From NCBI GenBank assembly GCA_002311285.1, contig DBZU01000019.1, positions 13,094-39,658 of the forward strand: a DNA stretch of 26,565 bases, written 5' to 3'. A program made the position numbers and the translations under genes. The notes beneath the pieces are model-generated. The model saw only the letters and a program-made list of their open reading frames with translations. It did no database searches and was not told the origin of the DNA. Shown piece after piece: positions 15,867 to 24,573 of the stretch; the stretch's first letter is position 1, and each line of letters opens with the position of its first letter. Source of the stretch: Dehalococcoidia bacterium UBA1152. Lineage in GTDB: Bacteria; Chloroflexota; Dehalococcoidia; Lucifugimonadales; UBA2962.

Positions 15867-16613
15867 CTAGCGAAGTAACTTCAGAAATGTTTGGGCAGAT
15901 TTCAGTCCACCAAATTTTAGCCTGGCTAAACCATACAGATCATACAGTGCAGTACTAATTACTTTGACTCTTGTATCGGGGTCATCTGACCACCGAACAG
16001 GAATTTCTTTTATTCGATAATTACTTTTATCAGCAATGATAAGTAATTCTGTGTCAAAAAACCATCCATTATCCTTTATTAACGGTATTAATTGATCAGC
16101 TGCAGAGCGACTGATTGCTTTAAACCCACATTGTGCATCGTTGAATGACGCAGAAAAAGTTAACTGTATGATTTTATTGTATGTTCTTGAGATTAGTTCC
16201 CGTTTTAGTGATCTTCCCTCAACAATTGAGCCATTGATTAATCGTGAACCAATAGCAATGTCGTAGTTGTTTTGTGAAATGGAGTCTAATAATGGACGTA
16301 GGTCATCTAATTGTGTAGACAAATCAATGTCCATATAAGCCATGATGTCTGAATTAGAGTTTGTCCAACATTGTTTCAACGCTCTACCTCTACCTCTTTC
16401 AGCAATTTGTACATGGCTCACTCTGTCATATTTGTTAGATAAAGCCTCTGATATCGTGGGTGTTTTATCAGTAGAGCCGTTATCAGCTATGGTTATAGTC
16501 CAGTTGTAGTCTAAAAAATGGTCTTTTAGAAAGTTATGAATGACTGAAACAGACACAGCAACAATTCCCTCCTCATTCAGTACTGGCAATATAATTTCAA
16601 GTGAAGTGTTCAT
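15867..16613 (-). CDS. family 2 glycosyltransferase, dolichyl-phosphate glucose synthase-like
   Basis: This 248-residue GT-A enzyme probably transfers a sugar from a nucleotide donor to a lipid phosphate at the membrane. Visible are ILPVLNEEG (8-16), ADNGSTDKTP (43-52), AERGRGRALK, the metal-binding D-I-D motif (D95, D97 in YMDIDLSTQ), GSRL, DAQCGFKA and an EIPVRW block, all typical of the ALG5/DPM1-like branch. No transmembrane helices follow the catalytic domain, so it is a soluble or peripheral form. It sits 37 bp after purH and may be transcribed with the purine genes, although no functional link is evident. Acceptor and sugar are unknown. Confidence 0.87.
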   Translation of the reverse strand: MNTSLEIILPVLNEEGIVAVSVSVIHNFLKDHFLDYNWTITIADNGSTDKTPTISEALSNKYDRVSHVQIAERGRGRALKQCWTNSNSDIMAYMDIDLSTQLDDLRPLLDSISQNNYDIAIGSRLINGSIVEGRSLKRELISRTYNKIIQLTFSASFNDAQCGFKAISRSAADQLIPLIKDNGWFFDTELLIIADKSNYRIKEIPVRWSDDPDTRVKVISTALYDLYGLARLKFGGLKSAQTFLKLLR

Positions 16614-16650
16614 TTAATTTGAATTAAAGAATAAGTCGGTTTATGCGAGT

Positions 16651-18180
16651 TTAATGTTTGAAATGACGGATATGGGTAAATACCATTGTTAGCCCTAGCG
16701 TATTAGCAGCTTCAATGGTTTCTTCATCTCTTATAGACCCTCCTGGCTGTATTAATGCGGACACCCCGGCATTAGATGCCATTTCAATGTTATCCGCAAA
16801 GGGAAAGAAAGCATCGGACGCTAATACACTGCCTAGTGAGTCTTTTCCAGCTGCACGTATTGCAAGATGAATAGAATTTAGACGATTTGGTTGGCCTGAT
16901 CCCATACCTAACAATTTGTTATCTTTTGCCAGCACGATACCGTTAGACTTTACATGTTTTACAGCAGTCCAAGCAAAAGCAAGATCCCGCAATTGTTTTT
17001 TGGTAGGTTTCTTTTTGGTAACAACACTCCATGTATTGGGATCTGCTTGTTTTTGATCGATTTGTTGTATTAAAGCCCCGCCTGAAATGTTTCGCATGTC
17101 CTTGGACCATGTTGGGTTATTTTCCGGTTCAACATTTAAAATCCTTAAATTTTTTCTTTTAGTCAAAAACTCTAGGGCATCCTGATCATACGCCGGAGCC
17201 ACGATTACTTCAAAGAATACTGATTTAAATGATTTTGCTGTTTTAAGATTAACTGTTTGATTAAAGCCTAATATTCCTCCGTACGCTGATACTGGATCGC
17301 CTTGAAATGCACGCTCGTAAGCTACTGATTGAGTCTCATGTAATGCAAGCCCACAAGGATTATTGTGTTTTACTACCACTGCAGCATTTTCTGTAAAGTC
17401 AGAGACTATCCTCCAAGCAGCATCGGCATCCAATATATTATTAAACGACAGTTCTTTCCCATGCAGCTTTTTTGCATTTGCTATTCCAGTCGTTGAATCA
17501 GGATGTCTATACAAAACAGCTTTTTGATGCGGATTTTCGCCATAACGTAATGTTAATAATTTTTTAAGATTCAGTGTTAATTCATCTTGATCATTTTTTT
17601 TGTTTTCACACAGATAATCGCTAATGATTCGATCGTAGCGGGATACATGATCAAAAGCCTTATATGCTAAATATTTTCTGTCATCAAAACTGATTCCATT
17701 TAATCCATTTTGCGAAATAAGGTTTGCTATCCATTCATAGTCATTGGGATCAACAATAACCACAACATCTTTGAAATTCTTGGCTGCTGCTCTTAGCATC
17801 GAAGGGCCACCAATATCGATGTTTTCTAATGCGTTTTCTAATGTCGAGTCTGGAATTGCTATGGCTTCGGCGAACGGGTACAAATTCACTGCCACCAAAT
17901 CAATTGATGATATTCCATGTTTAGCTATTTCAGATAAATCATGGGCATTATCTCTTCGAGCTAATAGTCCGCCATAAATTTTTGGGTGTAGGGTTTTTAC
18001 TCTTCCATCGAGAATTTCCGGGAAATCACTGATTTCCTGTACAGGGGTAACTGATATATTGGCATCCAGAAGTTGCTTATATGTTCCTCCCGTACTTATT
18101 AAACCTAATCCAGCTGAGTTTAGGTTTTTACCTAACTCAACTATTCCTGTTTTGTCATATACGCTTAATATAGCTCTCAT
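16651..18180 (-). CDS. purH: bifunctional AICAR formyltransferase / IMP cyclohydrolase
   Basis: PurH carries out the last two steps of IMP synthesis: formylation of AICAR with 10-formyl-THF, then ring closure. The 509 residues have the N-terminal MGS-like cyclohydrolase domain (SVYDKTGIVELGKNL, STGGTYKQL, DGRVKTLHPKIYGGLL, AVNLYPF) and the transformylase domain with the catalytic Lys-His in VVKHNNPCG, then SDAFFPFADN, QPGGSIRDEE and the family-typical RHFKH end. It is the third gene of the purF-purM-purH run, 13 bp after purM, so cotranscription is very likely. Confidence 0.97.
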   Translation of the reverse strand: MRAILSVYDKTGIVELGKNLNSAGLGLISTGGTYKQLLDANISVTPVQEISDFPEILDGRVKTLHPKIYGGLLARRDNAHDLSEIAKHGISSIDLVAVNLYPFAEAIAIPDSTLENALENIDIGGPSMLRAAAKNFKDVVVIVDPNDYEWIANLISQNGLNGISFDDRKYLAYKAFDHVSRYDRIISDYLCENKKNDQDELTLNLKKLLTLRYGENPHQKAVLYRHPDSTTGIANAKKLHGKELSFNNILDADAAWRIVSDFTENAAVVVKHNNPCGLALHETQSVAYERAFQGDPVSAYGGILGFNQTVNLKTAKSFKSVFFEVIVAPAYDQDALEFLTKRKNLRILNVEPENNPTWSKDMRNISGGALIQQIDQKQADPNTWSVVTKKKPTKKQLRDLAFAWTAVKHVKSNGIVLAKDNKLLGMGSGQPNRLNSIHLAIRAAGKDSLGSVLASDAFFPFADNIEMASNAGVSALIQPGGSIRDEETIEAANTLGLTMVFTHIRHFKH

Positions 18181-18193
18181 AAACTTTTCATAT

Positions 18194-19216
18194 TTAAATT
18201 ATGATTTGGGATTCTTTAGAACTCTTTATGGTTTCGCCAACTAAAATTGCATGTGGGATTTCAGTAAGTATGTCATCTAGGTTAATTGGATCACATACTG
18301 CAATCATCCCAAGCCCCATGTTAAAAACACGATTCATTTCAATAAAAGACACGTCACCCACAGATTGAATTAAGTTAAATATTTCTGGTACTTCCCATGA
18401 TTGTTTACGGAGTTGAGCTCCGATGCCTTTTGGCAAAGCCCTAGGCAAGTTTTCGATCAAACCTCCACCAGTGATGTGCGCAAGAGACTTAATTTTGCCT
18501 TTCAGCAGTTTAGCCTCAGTTACATATGAACGATGTGGTTCAGATATCTCATCTCCTAAAGAACGGCCTAATTTGTCCTTGTAGTCATTCAATATCCTAG
18601 GGTTATGGTCAATATCAAAAATCTTTCTAACAAGTGAGAAACCATTAGTATGAATGCCGTTTGAGGGTATAGCAACAAGTACGTCTCCCGGAATTATTTT
18701 TGACGGGTTTAATAATTCATCTTGTTCAACTACCCCAACCACAAATCCAGCCATATCAAAGTCCTTTTCGCCATATATCCCTGGCATCTCGGCCGTTTCA
18801 CCACCAATGAGCGCACAGCCTGAGCTTTTGCAAGCAATCGTCATTCCAGAAACTAACTCATTAACGATTTTTTGATCGATTCTGCCTAAAGCAATATAAT
18901 CCAAAAAAAATATCGGACTAGCACCAGTTGTAATAACATCATTTATGCAAGCGTTCACAAGGTCAATTCCAAGGCTTTGATAATTTCCTGTCAATTTTCC
19001 CAACAGCAGTTTTGTTCCTATGCCGTCAGTACTTGAAACTAAGATGGGAGTGTCATATCCGGATAGCTTAAAAGACCCCCCAAATCCTCCTATTCCAGAT
19101 AACACTTCATTACCGTGCGAGGACGCTGCAATGCGGGCAAGAGAATTCTTCAAGTGTTCAGCGGAGTCACGATCTACTCCGGCAAGTTTATATTTATTTG
19201 ATGAGTTATTACTCAA
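18194..19216 (-). CDS. purM: phosphoribosylformylglycinamidine cyclo-ligase (AIR synthetase)
   Basis: PurM closes the imidazole ring of FGAM to AIR using ATP. The 340-residue protein has YKLAGVDRDSAEHLKN, the glycine-rich loop GIGGFGGSFKL, VSSTDGIGTKLLLG (ATP/Mg site), DLVNACINDV, GCALIGGETAEMPGIY, IPSNGIHTNGFSLVRKI and HITGGGLIENLPR. Length and order are normal for the family. It lies 25 bp downstream of purF and 13 bp upstream of purH. The other purine genes (purD, N, L, S, Q, K, E, C, B) are not in the window, so the pathway is dispersed or split in this genome. Confidence 0.97.
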   Translation of the reverse strand: MSNNSSNKYKLAGVDRDSAEHLKNSLARIAASSHGNEVLSGIGGFGGSFKLSGYDTPILVSSTDGIGTKLLLGKLTGNYQSLGIDLVNACINDVITTGASPIFFLDYIALGRIDQKIVNELVSGMTIACKSSGCALIGGETAEMPGIYGEKDFDMAGFVVGVVEQDELLNPSKIIPGDVLVAIPSNGIHTNGFSLVRKIFDIDHNPRILNDYKDKLGRSLGDEISEPHRSYVTEAKLLKGKIKSLAHITGGGLIENLPRALPKGIGAQLRKQSWEVPEIFNLIQSVGDVSFIEMNRVFNMGLGMIAVCDPINLDDILTEIPHAILVGETIKSSKESQIII

Positions 19217-19241
19217 AATTAACCTAAGTTCGTTGGTGGCT

Positions 19242-20672
19242 TTAATATTCTAAGGCGAGTTTGTCCATTTCAAGCTGGACAGGTATAGGATGGTTCCCAT
19301 TAAAGCAACCCAAGCACACTTTGTTTTTTGGAATATTGACTGATTTAAGTAAACTTTCAATGTCTAGGTAGCCAAGAGAGTCTGCGCCAATAAATTCACG
19401 GATTTCATCAACCGATTTATTAGCGGCTATAAGTTCCCTTTTTGATGCCAAGTCAACTCCGAGATGGCAAGGCCATTTAATTGGAGGAGCACATATCCTT
19501 AAGTGTATTTCTTTCGCGCCACTACGTTTTAATAATTTAACTACATGTGGAGTGGTGGTTCCTCTTACAATCGAATCATCGACAACTACCAATCGTTTGT
19601 TATTGATAATTTCTGGTAGGGGGTTGAGTTTTAGTCTTACTCCCAGCTCCCTCAATCTTTGGTCAGGCAGTATAAATGTGCGTCCAGCATAACGGTTTTT
19701 TATAACACCTTCTCCATATGGAATTCCCGAAGCTCTGGAGTATCCAACAGCTGCTGCCGTGGCACTATCCGGTATACCTATAACCAGGTCAGCTTCAACA
19801 GGGTATTTCCGAGACAACTCAGCTCCCATTTCCATCCTTTGGCTGTATACTAATTTTCCATCCAATAAACTGTCAGGTCTAGCAAAATAAATATTTTCAA
19901 ATATGCAAGATGCAGTGCGATTGTTTAGTTTCTTTTGATAAATTGTAGTGACCTTTTCTGAATTCACTAGAACGGCTTCTCCTGGCATGACTTCACGTAC
20001 GAAATCGGCTCCAACATGGTCTAAAGCACAAGTTTCTGATGCAATAATCCAACCATTCTCTAAGGATCCAATACAAAGAGGGCGGACACCCAGAGGATCA
20101 CGGATTGCCAAGATGCCGTCTTGGGTTAGAACAGTCAAGGAATATGCTCCACTTAGCCTTCTCATTAGTGATGAACATATTTCCCCCCAATCGTTACCAG
20201 GCAAGTATGTAAGCATATGAGCAATGATTTCCGAATCATTTGATGTTTCAAACTCACATCCCCACTCGCTAAGTTCCTGCCTTAGTTCTTTTGAGTTGAC
20301 TACATTACCATTGTGCGCGAGCGCTATCTCACCATTTGGGCCTTTTGATCTTATAGGCTGAGCATTTTTGGAGTTACTACTACCAGTGGTTGAGTATCTC
20401 GTATGTCCAATTGCTGAGTAGCCGGGCAATAAAGAGATTTGTTCTTCTGTTATGCCTTGTGAAATAAGCCCCATAGCCGTTTTGAGTCTTATTTTCGTAC
20501 CATCCCAAGACGCAAAACCAACGCTTTCTTGTCCACGGTGTTGAAGCGCAAATAAACCAAAAAAGGCTATTCTAGAAACCGACTCTCCAGGAGCATACAC
20601 TCCAACAATCCCACATTCTTCATGAATGCCAGAGTCAAGGCTGATCTTGTTTGTATTTATACTAGGATTCAT
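19242..20672 (-). CDS. purF: amidophosphoribosyltransferase (PurF, Fe-S type)
   Basis: PurF commits PRPP to purine synthesis by transferring the glutamine amide to give phosphoribosylamine. An N-terminal propeptide of 19 residues precedes the predicted nucleophile Cys20 (HEECGIVGVY), so autocatalytic cleavage is expected. The glutaminase domain has HTRYSTTG and HNGN; the PRPP loop is LVVVDDSIVRGTT (361-373). Four cysteines, C256, C402, C453 and C456, align with the [4Fe-4S] ligands of the Bacillus enzyme (146-residue and 3-residue spacings are kept), suggesting the oxygen-sensitive type regulated by nucleotides. No clear ribosome site precedes the ATG. It is the first gene of purF-purM-purH. 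Confidence 0.97.
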   Translation of the reverse strand: MNPSINTNKISLDSGIHEECGIVGVYAPGESVSRIAFFGLFALQHRGQESVGFASWDGTKIRLKTAMGLISQGITEEQISLLPGYSAIGHTRYSTTGSSNSKNAQPIRSKGPNGEIALAHNGNVVNSKELRQELSEWGCEFETSNDSEIIAHMLTYLPGNDWGEICSSLMRRLSGAYSLTVLTQDGILAIRDPLGVRPLCIGSLENGWIIASETCALDHVGADFVREVMPGEAVLVNSEKVTTIYQKKLNNRTASCIFENIYFARPDSLLDGKLVYSQRMEMGAELSRKYPVEADLVIGIPDSATAAAVGYSRASGIPYGEGVIKNRYAGRTFILPDQRLRELGVRLKLNPLPEIINNKRLVVVDDSIVRGTTTPHVVKLLKRSGAKEIHLRICAPPIKWPCHLGVDLASKRELIAANKSVDEIREFIGADSLGYLDIESLLKSVNIPKNKVCLGCFNGNHPIPVQLEMDKLALEY

Positions 20673-20778
20673 TAGATTGGCTCGTTAAAGAAGATAATAT
20701 GCTTAATTAGTATTCCACGTTAGAGTCAATACCTCATTGATATAAACCTACAATTAAATAGAAGATCTTATTGTCACT

Positions 20779-20807
20779 ATTTTACGGCTCAGATTCTAGG
20801 GGGTCAA
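20779..20807 (-). promoter_or_regulatory. putative purF operon promoter
   Basis: Minus-strand -35 TTGACC (20807-20802), 17-base spacer, -10 TAAAAT (20784-20779); each box matches five of six consensus bases. The predicted leader is about 100 nt. Confidence 0.6.
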
Positions 20808-20981
20808 TGACAAAAAAGAGCCAAAATATATACAGGCCAATTACATCTTTTATTAAAAATATGCATTTGTAAACACATCGTAGGGTACTAACAATTTAAC
20901 TCACAAATCTGATTACACAATTGGACTTTTTGATTTTGCTTTAGGCCGTCTAACATGCGGTATATGAACTTTTTAGCAAGA

Positions 20982-21010
20982 TTGACATCAACTATAGCTA
21001 ACTATAGAAT
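20982..21010 (+). promoter_or_regulatory. putative rny promoter
   Basis: Consensus -35 TTGACA (20982-20987), 17-base spacer, -10 TAGAAT (21005-21010, five of six). Transcription would begin near 21017, leaving a leader of about 75 nt. Confidence 0.7.
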
Positions 21011-21091
21011 TCGGTCAAGTTTCTGAGCTTCCTTCAGTCTAAATACAATTTAGGTTGATTAAAAAGTTAATTTAATAAGGAGGTGAGGCGC

Positions 21092-22621
21092 GTGTCAAAT
21101 ATGATTATCGCGATCATCGCCGTCTTGATTGGATTGGGAGCAGGAGCAGTAGTTGGATTCTATGGAAAAAAAATCGTCAATCATAGACGATTGCAAGAAG
21201 CGCAAGAAGACGCTGAGCGTTTAAAATCCGAGGCTCTTGATAGAAAAAGAGCCATAGTTATTGAGGCTAAAGAAGAAAGCCTTAGAATGAGAACAGCAAC
21301 TGAGTCTGAATTGCGCGAACAACGATCTGAGACAAAGGATTCAGAACGTAGATTAGGAAAAAGAGAAGAACAACTGGATCGTCGGAGTCATAATCTAGAA
21401 AAACGTGAAAAAACATGGTACGAAAAGGAAAAGGAATTAGATCTAGCTAGAGTTGAAGTAGAAACAGTTCTCGGTAAGCAACTTGATTTACTTGAAAGTC
21501 TATCTGGTATGTCGGCTCAGGAAGCTGAAACCCTTTTATTCGATCGAGCTTCAGAAGAGATTCAACATGAAGTTACACGAAGGTATAGAGATTATGAAGA
21601 ACGCATTAGAAAAGAGGCGGAGGATAAGGCACGAAATATAGTTGGGCAGGCTATTCATCGGCTTGCCTCTGATGTAGTTTCAGAAATGACGATTGCTTCT
21701 GTTTCATTACCATCAGACGACATGAAAGGTCGATTGATTGGAAGAGAAGGACGGAATATAAGGGCTATTGAGAAAGCGACTGGCGTAGATTTAATAATAG
21801 ATGATACCCCAGAGCAAGTAACGCTTTCTTGCTTTGATCCCGTTCGGCGAGAAATCGCAAAACTAGCACTTAATAAGTTGATTGCTGATGGAAGAATTCA
21901 TCCTGCGCGTATTGAAGATGTTGTCACCCAATCTGAGAAAGAGATATGGGCTAATATTTGGAAGAGTGGGGAGGATGCTGTGTTTGAGACTGGTGTACGG
22001 GGCCTCCATCCAGAAATTGTTAAGTTACTCGGCAAGCTAAAATATCGCTATAGTTTTGGTGAAAATGTATTACTTCATAGTATTGAAGTTGGTAACTTAG
22101 CATCAATGATAGCCTCCGAATTGGGTGCCAATGTAAAGACTGCAAAAACAGGTGGGTTGTTGCATGATTTAGGCAAAGCATTGAGCCATGAAGTTGAAGG
22201 TAGCCACGCCAAGATAGGAGCTGACATTGCTTCAAAATATAAAGTGCCAAAAGCGATATGTGAGTGTATAGCCGATCATCACGATGATCAGCCAAGGTCG
22301 GTTGAAGGATTTGTGGTGGCGGCTGCAGACGCAATCAGTGCTGCTCGGCCTGGAGCCCGTAGTGATACCCTGGAGCATTATATAGAGAGAATAGAGGCGT
22401 TAGAGGAAGTAGCAACAGGGTTTGATGGGGTTGAGAAATGCTATGCAATTCAAGCTGGCAGAGAAGTTAGAGTGTTGGTAAAGCCAGACGACGTGGATGA
22501 TTTAACGGCATCCAAATTAGCGAGACAAATTGCAAATAAGATTGAAGAAACACTAGTGTATCCAGGCCAAATCAAGGTTACGGTAATTAGAGAAAGTATA
22601 TCTATAGAGTTGGCGAAGTAA
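21092..22621 (+). CDS. rny: ribonuclease Y
   Basis: RNase Y is a membrane-anchored endoribonuclease that starts mRNA decay. The chosen GTG (21092, 509 residues) lies eight bases after a full AAGGAGG. The GTG at 21083 overlaps that ribosome site, so it is not the start. Order: one N-terminal transmembrane helix (about residues 4-24), a long charged coiled coil (to about 195), a KH domain with GRLIGREGRNIRAIE (near 213) and an HD domain with HSIEVGNLAS and GGLLHDLGKALSHEVEGSH (metal-binding H358-D359), then ADHHDD. The C-terminal PGQIKVTVIRE is typical. It faces purF divergently and is followed by the PHP gene about 100 bp on. Confidence 0.96.
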   Translation: MSNMIIAIIAVLIGLGAGAVVGFYGKKIVNHRRLQEAQEDAERLKSEALDRKRAIVIEAKEESLRMRTATESELREQRSETKDSERRLGKREEQLDRRSHNLEKREKTWYEKEKELDLARVEVETVLGKQLDLLESLSGMSAQEAETLLFDRASEEIQHEVTRRYRDYEERIRKEAEDKARNIVGQAIHRLASDVVSEMTIASVSLPSDDMKGRLIGREGRNIRAIEKATGVDLIIDDTPEQVTLSCFDPVRREIAKLALNKLIADGRIHPARIEDVVTQSEKEIWANIWKSGEDAVFETGVRGLHPEIVKLLGKLKYRYSFGENVLLHSIEVGNLASMIASELGANVKTAKTGGLLHDLGKALSHEVEGSHAKIGADIASKYKVPKAICECIADHHDDQPRSVEGFVVAAADAISAARPGARSDTLEHYIERIEALEEVATGFDGVEKCYAIQAGREVRVLVKPDDVDDLTASKLARQIANKIEETLVYPGQIKVTVIRESISIELAK

Positions 22622-22722
22622 CGCTGCAAAAACAACAAGATTTTGATAGATTGAAACGAGATCAATTCATTGAATCCCAAATTATATGAATGGTTATATA
22701 TTGTTAATATTTGTGAACATTA

Positions 22723-23574
22723 ATGTTCGATTTAGATCTACATCTGCACAGTAGTGAATCTGACGGCACTTTAAGTCCATCAAAACTGATAAGTAAATGT
22801 GTTGAAAATGGACTCAAAGTAGTTGCGTTAACGGATCACGACACCTTAAATGGCATTAACGAAGCTCACGACCAAGTTAAGCAGTCGGGCAAAATTGAGC
22901 TTATTCCTGGAATTGAAATTAGTTGCAATTTAAATGGAAGTGAAATTCACATTCTTGGCCTTTTTACAAGTTTAAGAGATAGCAGGCTGCGTGAGTACTG
23001 TGATCGAGCCAGAAAAAACAGGCTATCACGAAGCAAAAAGATTGTTCAAAGACTACAAAAAATTGGAATTGAGATTGAGTTTGAAAAAGTGATTGATTCA
23101 GCAGGCACAGCCGTTATTGGTAGACCGCACATAGCAAGGGCTATGGTCGATGCTGGTTACGTAAAAGATACAAAAGAAGCGTTTGATTTGTATCTTGGAA
23201 CTGCCCATTCAGCATATTACCCAAGCAGCACTATAACCCCTAACGACGCAATAGAAATGTTAATCGAATCAAATGCGTTGCCTGTTTTGGCACATCCATT
23301 GAGATCTAAAATAAAGTCGAGCCGAAATCCAATCGAAAACCTTACTAGGCTTGTTTCCGAGTTCACTGATCAAGGCTTAGCCGGCATTGAAGTTTATTAT
23401 GGCGATTACACAAGTGGACAGATTGACAAACTACGGCTAATTGCTGAAGCAAATGATTTAATCGAATGCGGTGGTAGTGATTTCCATAATTCTGGTAATC
23501 CTGCAGAACCTCAACCAGGTACTATCGGTCCTCCGATGAATACTTTCTATAGATTGAAAGATAGATTGCGATAA
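22723..23574 (+). CDS. PHP-domain phosphoesterase (TrpH/YciV-like)
   Basis: This 283-residue metal-dependent phosphoesterase has the PHP core with an inserted helical domain. Metal ligands are visible: H7 and H9 plus D14 (DLDLHLHSSESDGTLSP), D38-H39-D40 (LTDHDT), E65 (PGIEISC), H76 (IHILGLF), then GRPHIARAMV, PVLAHPLR, GIEVYYGDY and GGSDFH. This is the layout of YciV-type RNase AM / 3',5'-nucleotide phosphatases, which can act on nucleoside bisphosphates or short RNA ends. Placement after rny fits a role in RNA turnover, but that is inferred. No clear ribosome site precedes the ATG. Confidence 0.88.
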   Translation: MFDLDLHLHSSESDGTLSPSKLISKCVENGLKVVALTDHDTLNGINEAHDQVKQSGKIELIPGIEISCNLNGSEIHILGLFTSLRDSRLREYCDRARKNRLSRSKKIVQRLQKIGIEIEFEKVIDSAGTAVIGRPHIARAMVDAGYVKDTKEAFDLYLGTAHSAYYPSSTITPNDAIEMLIESNALPVLAHPLRSKIKSSRNPIENLTRLVSEFTDQGLAGIEVYYGDYTSGQIDKLRLIAEANDLIECGGSDFHNSGNPAEPQPGTIGPPMNTFYRLKDRLR

Positions 23575-23597
23575 GTTAATCACGTGCAAGGAATAAA

Positions 23598-24269
23598 TTG
23601 TTTGTTGGAATAGCGTTAGTCTTATTTAGCTATGTATGGGGATCTATTCCCACGTCATATATTGTAGGTCGACTTCTACATGGAGTTGACATACGTGAAT
23701 ATGGATCAGGTAATGTGGGGTCTTCTAACCTTATGCAGATTTCTGGTAAAAGATTAGGCATTGCTGTTGGTATATTTGATACGTTTGTTAAAGGTGCTAC
23801 ACCTATTATCTTGGTTAAGTATTTATATCCTGAACCGTGGATTATGCTTGCTATGAGTATTTGTTTAGTGGCGGGACATAATTGGAGTATCTTTCTCAAA
23901 TTCACTGGAGGCAGAGGAGTCGCCACAACTATTGGTGTTGTATTTGGTTTATTCATGTGGAGGGAAATCTTACTATTAACTGTAGTAATGGGGGGAATAG
24001 GCAGATTGTTGTCTCGAGACATGAGTGCTTGGACACTGTTTGCGATGATTCTCCTTCCGGTTTTGGCTTGGGTGTTTAATCAACCAACAGAATATATTTA
24101 TGTATGTATCGGTATGAATGGACTGATTTTACTTAAAAGATTAACCGGTAATTTTGAAAAAATAGACACCAATAACTATTCATTGGTAGCTGTTTTGTTA
24201 TGTCGAATAGTTTGGGATAGAGATGTTCCTAGTAGAGAAGCCTGGATGCGCAGAAAATCGGGTAGTTAA
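23598..24269 (+). CDS. plsY: acyl-phosphate:glycerol-3-phosphate acyltransferase
   Basis: PlsY acylates glycerol-3-phosphate at position 1 with acyl-phosphate, the first step of membrane phospholipid synthesis. The 223 residues carry the three conserved motifs: GSIPTSYIVGRL (near 16-27), GSGNVGSSNLM (about 37-47, usually GSGN.G..N) and GHNWSIFLKFTGGRGVAT (about 94-111, usually GH.fp.f..f.GGKGVAT), within several transmembrane helices. Start TTG 23598 is five bases after AAGGA. The hydrophilic tail after the last helix (WDRDVPSREAW) is longer than in Gram-positive PlsY and resembles Chloroflexota versions as I remember them. It lies 23 bp after the PHP gene. Confidence 0.93.
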   Translation: MFVGIALVLFSYVWGSIPTSYIVGRLLHGVDIREYGSGNVGSSNLMQISGKRLGIAVGIFDTFVKGATPIILVKYLYPEPWIMLAMSICLVAGHNWSIFLKFTGGRGVATTIGVVFGLFMWREILLLTVVMGGIGRLLSRDMSAWTLFAMILLPVLAWVFNQPTEYIYVCIGMNGLILLKRLTGNFEKIDTNNYSLVAVLLCRIVWDRDVPSREAWMRRKSGS

Positions 24270-24573
24270 TCGACTTTAATTAAGAGGCCAGTCTTAATTT
24301 ATGACAACATTAAGAACGCTCTTGTTATTTGTTTCACAATACAATATATCGTACAGGATTTAAAAACTAAAAACACCAGTAAGATAGACGATATATGATA
24401 TAGGCAAAATTGACGCTAAAATAGTTCTTAGACTTTTGTTAGTCTGGTTAGGGTAATTAAGACCGAGGCATCATCCAATTACTAAAGTTTATGTTGTCCT
24501 CAAATAAGTTGTTACTTGAACATAATGTTAAATAGATATACATCTTCGGCTGTTAAGGATGTGAGAAAAAAAA
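24270..24573. other. 304-bp intergenic region between plsY and aspS
   Basis: No gene is recognised. It contains a hairpin just after plsY, a distant 9-bp inverted repeat (ATATATCGT at 24344-24352, ACGATATAT at 24388-24396) and a small AGACT/AGTCT stem at 24430-24445. A -35-like TTGACG at 24410-24415 lacks a good -10. A T-box leader was considered, but its conserved antiterminator sequence is not seen. Confidence 0.55.
24278..24299 (+). terminator. hairpin after plsY (possible terminator)
   Basis: An 8-bp perfect stem (AATTAAGA/TCTTAATT) with loop GGCCAG begins nine bases after the plsY stop. Only three T residues follow directly, so it is a weak candidate for ending the rny-PHP-plsY run. Confidence 0.45.

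Larger units (their letters stand above)
20673..21082. other. 410-bp divergent intergenic region between purF and rny
   Basis: No gene or RNA is recognised. It holds a good minus-strand promoter for purF and a good plus-strand promoter for rny, about 180 bp apart. I looked for a purine riboswitch or a PurR-type box and saw none. The middle part (20810-20980) is AT-rich without clear structure. Confidence 0.6.

Noticed and set aside
20673..20810. Purine riboswitch or PurR box in the purF leader
   Set aside because: No three-way junction core or recognisable PUR box sequence could be found in the roughly 100-nt leader.
24344..24396. Structured RNA from the 9-bp inverted repeat before aspS
   Set aside because: Arms are AT-only except for CG, 35 bases apart, in AT-rich DNA; chance is a sufficient explanation.
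24270..24573. T-box riboswitch upstream of aspS
   Set aside because: A long leader before a synthetase gene invites this, but the conserved T-box antiterminator sequence and a terminator stem are not visible.
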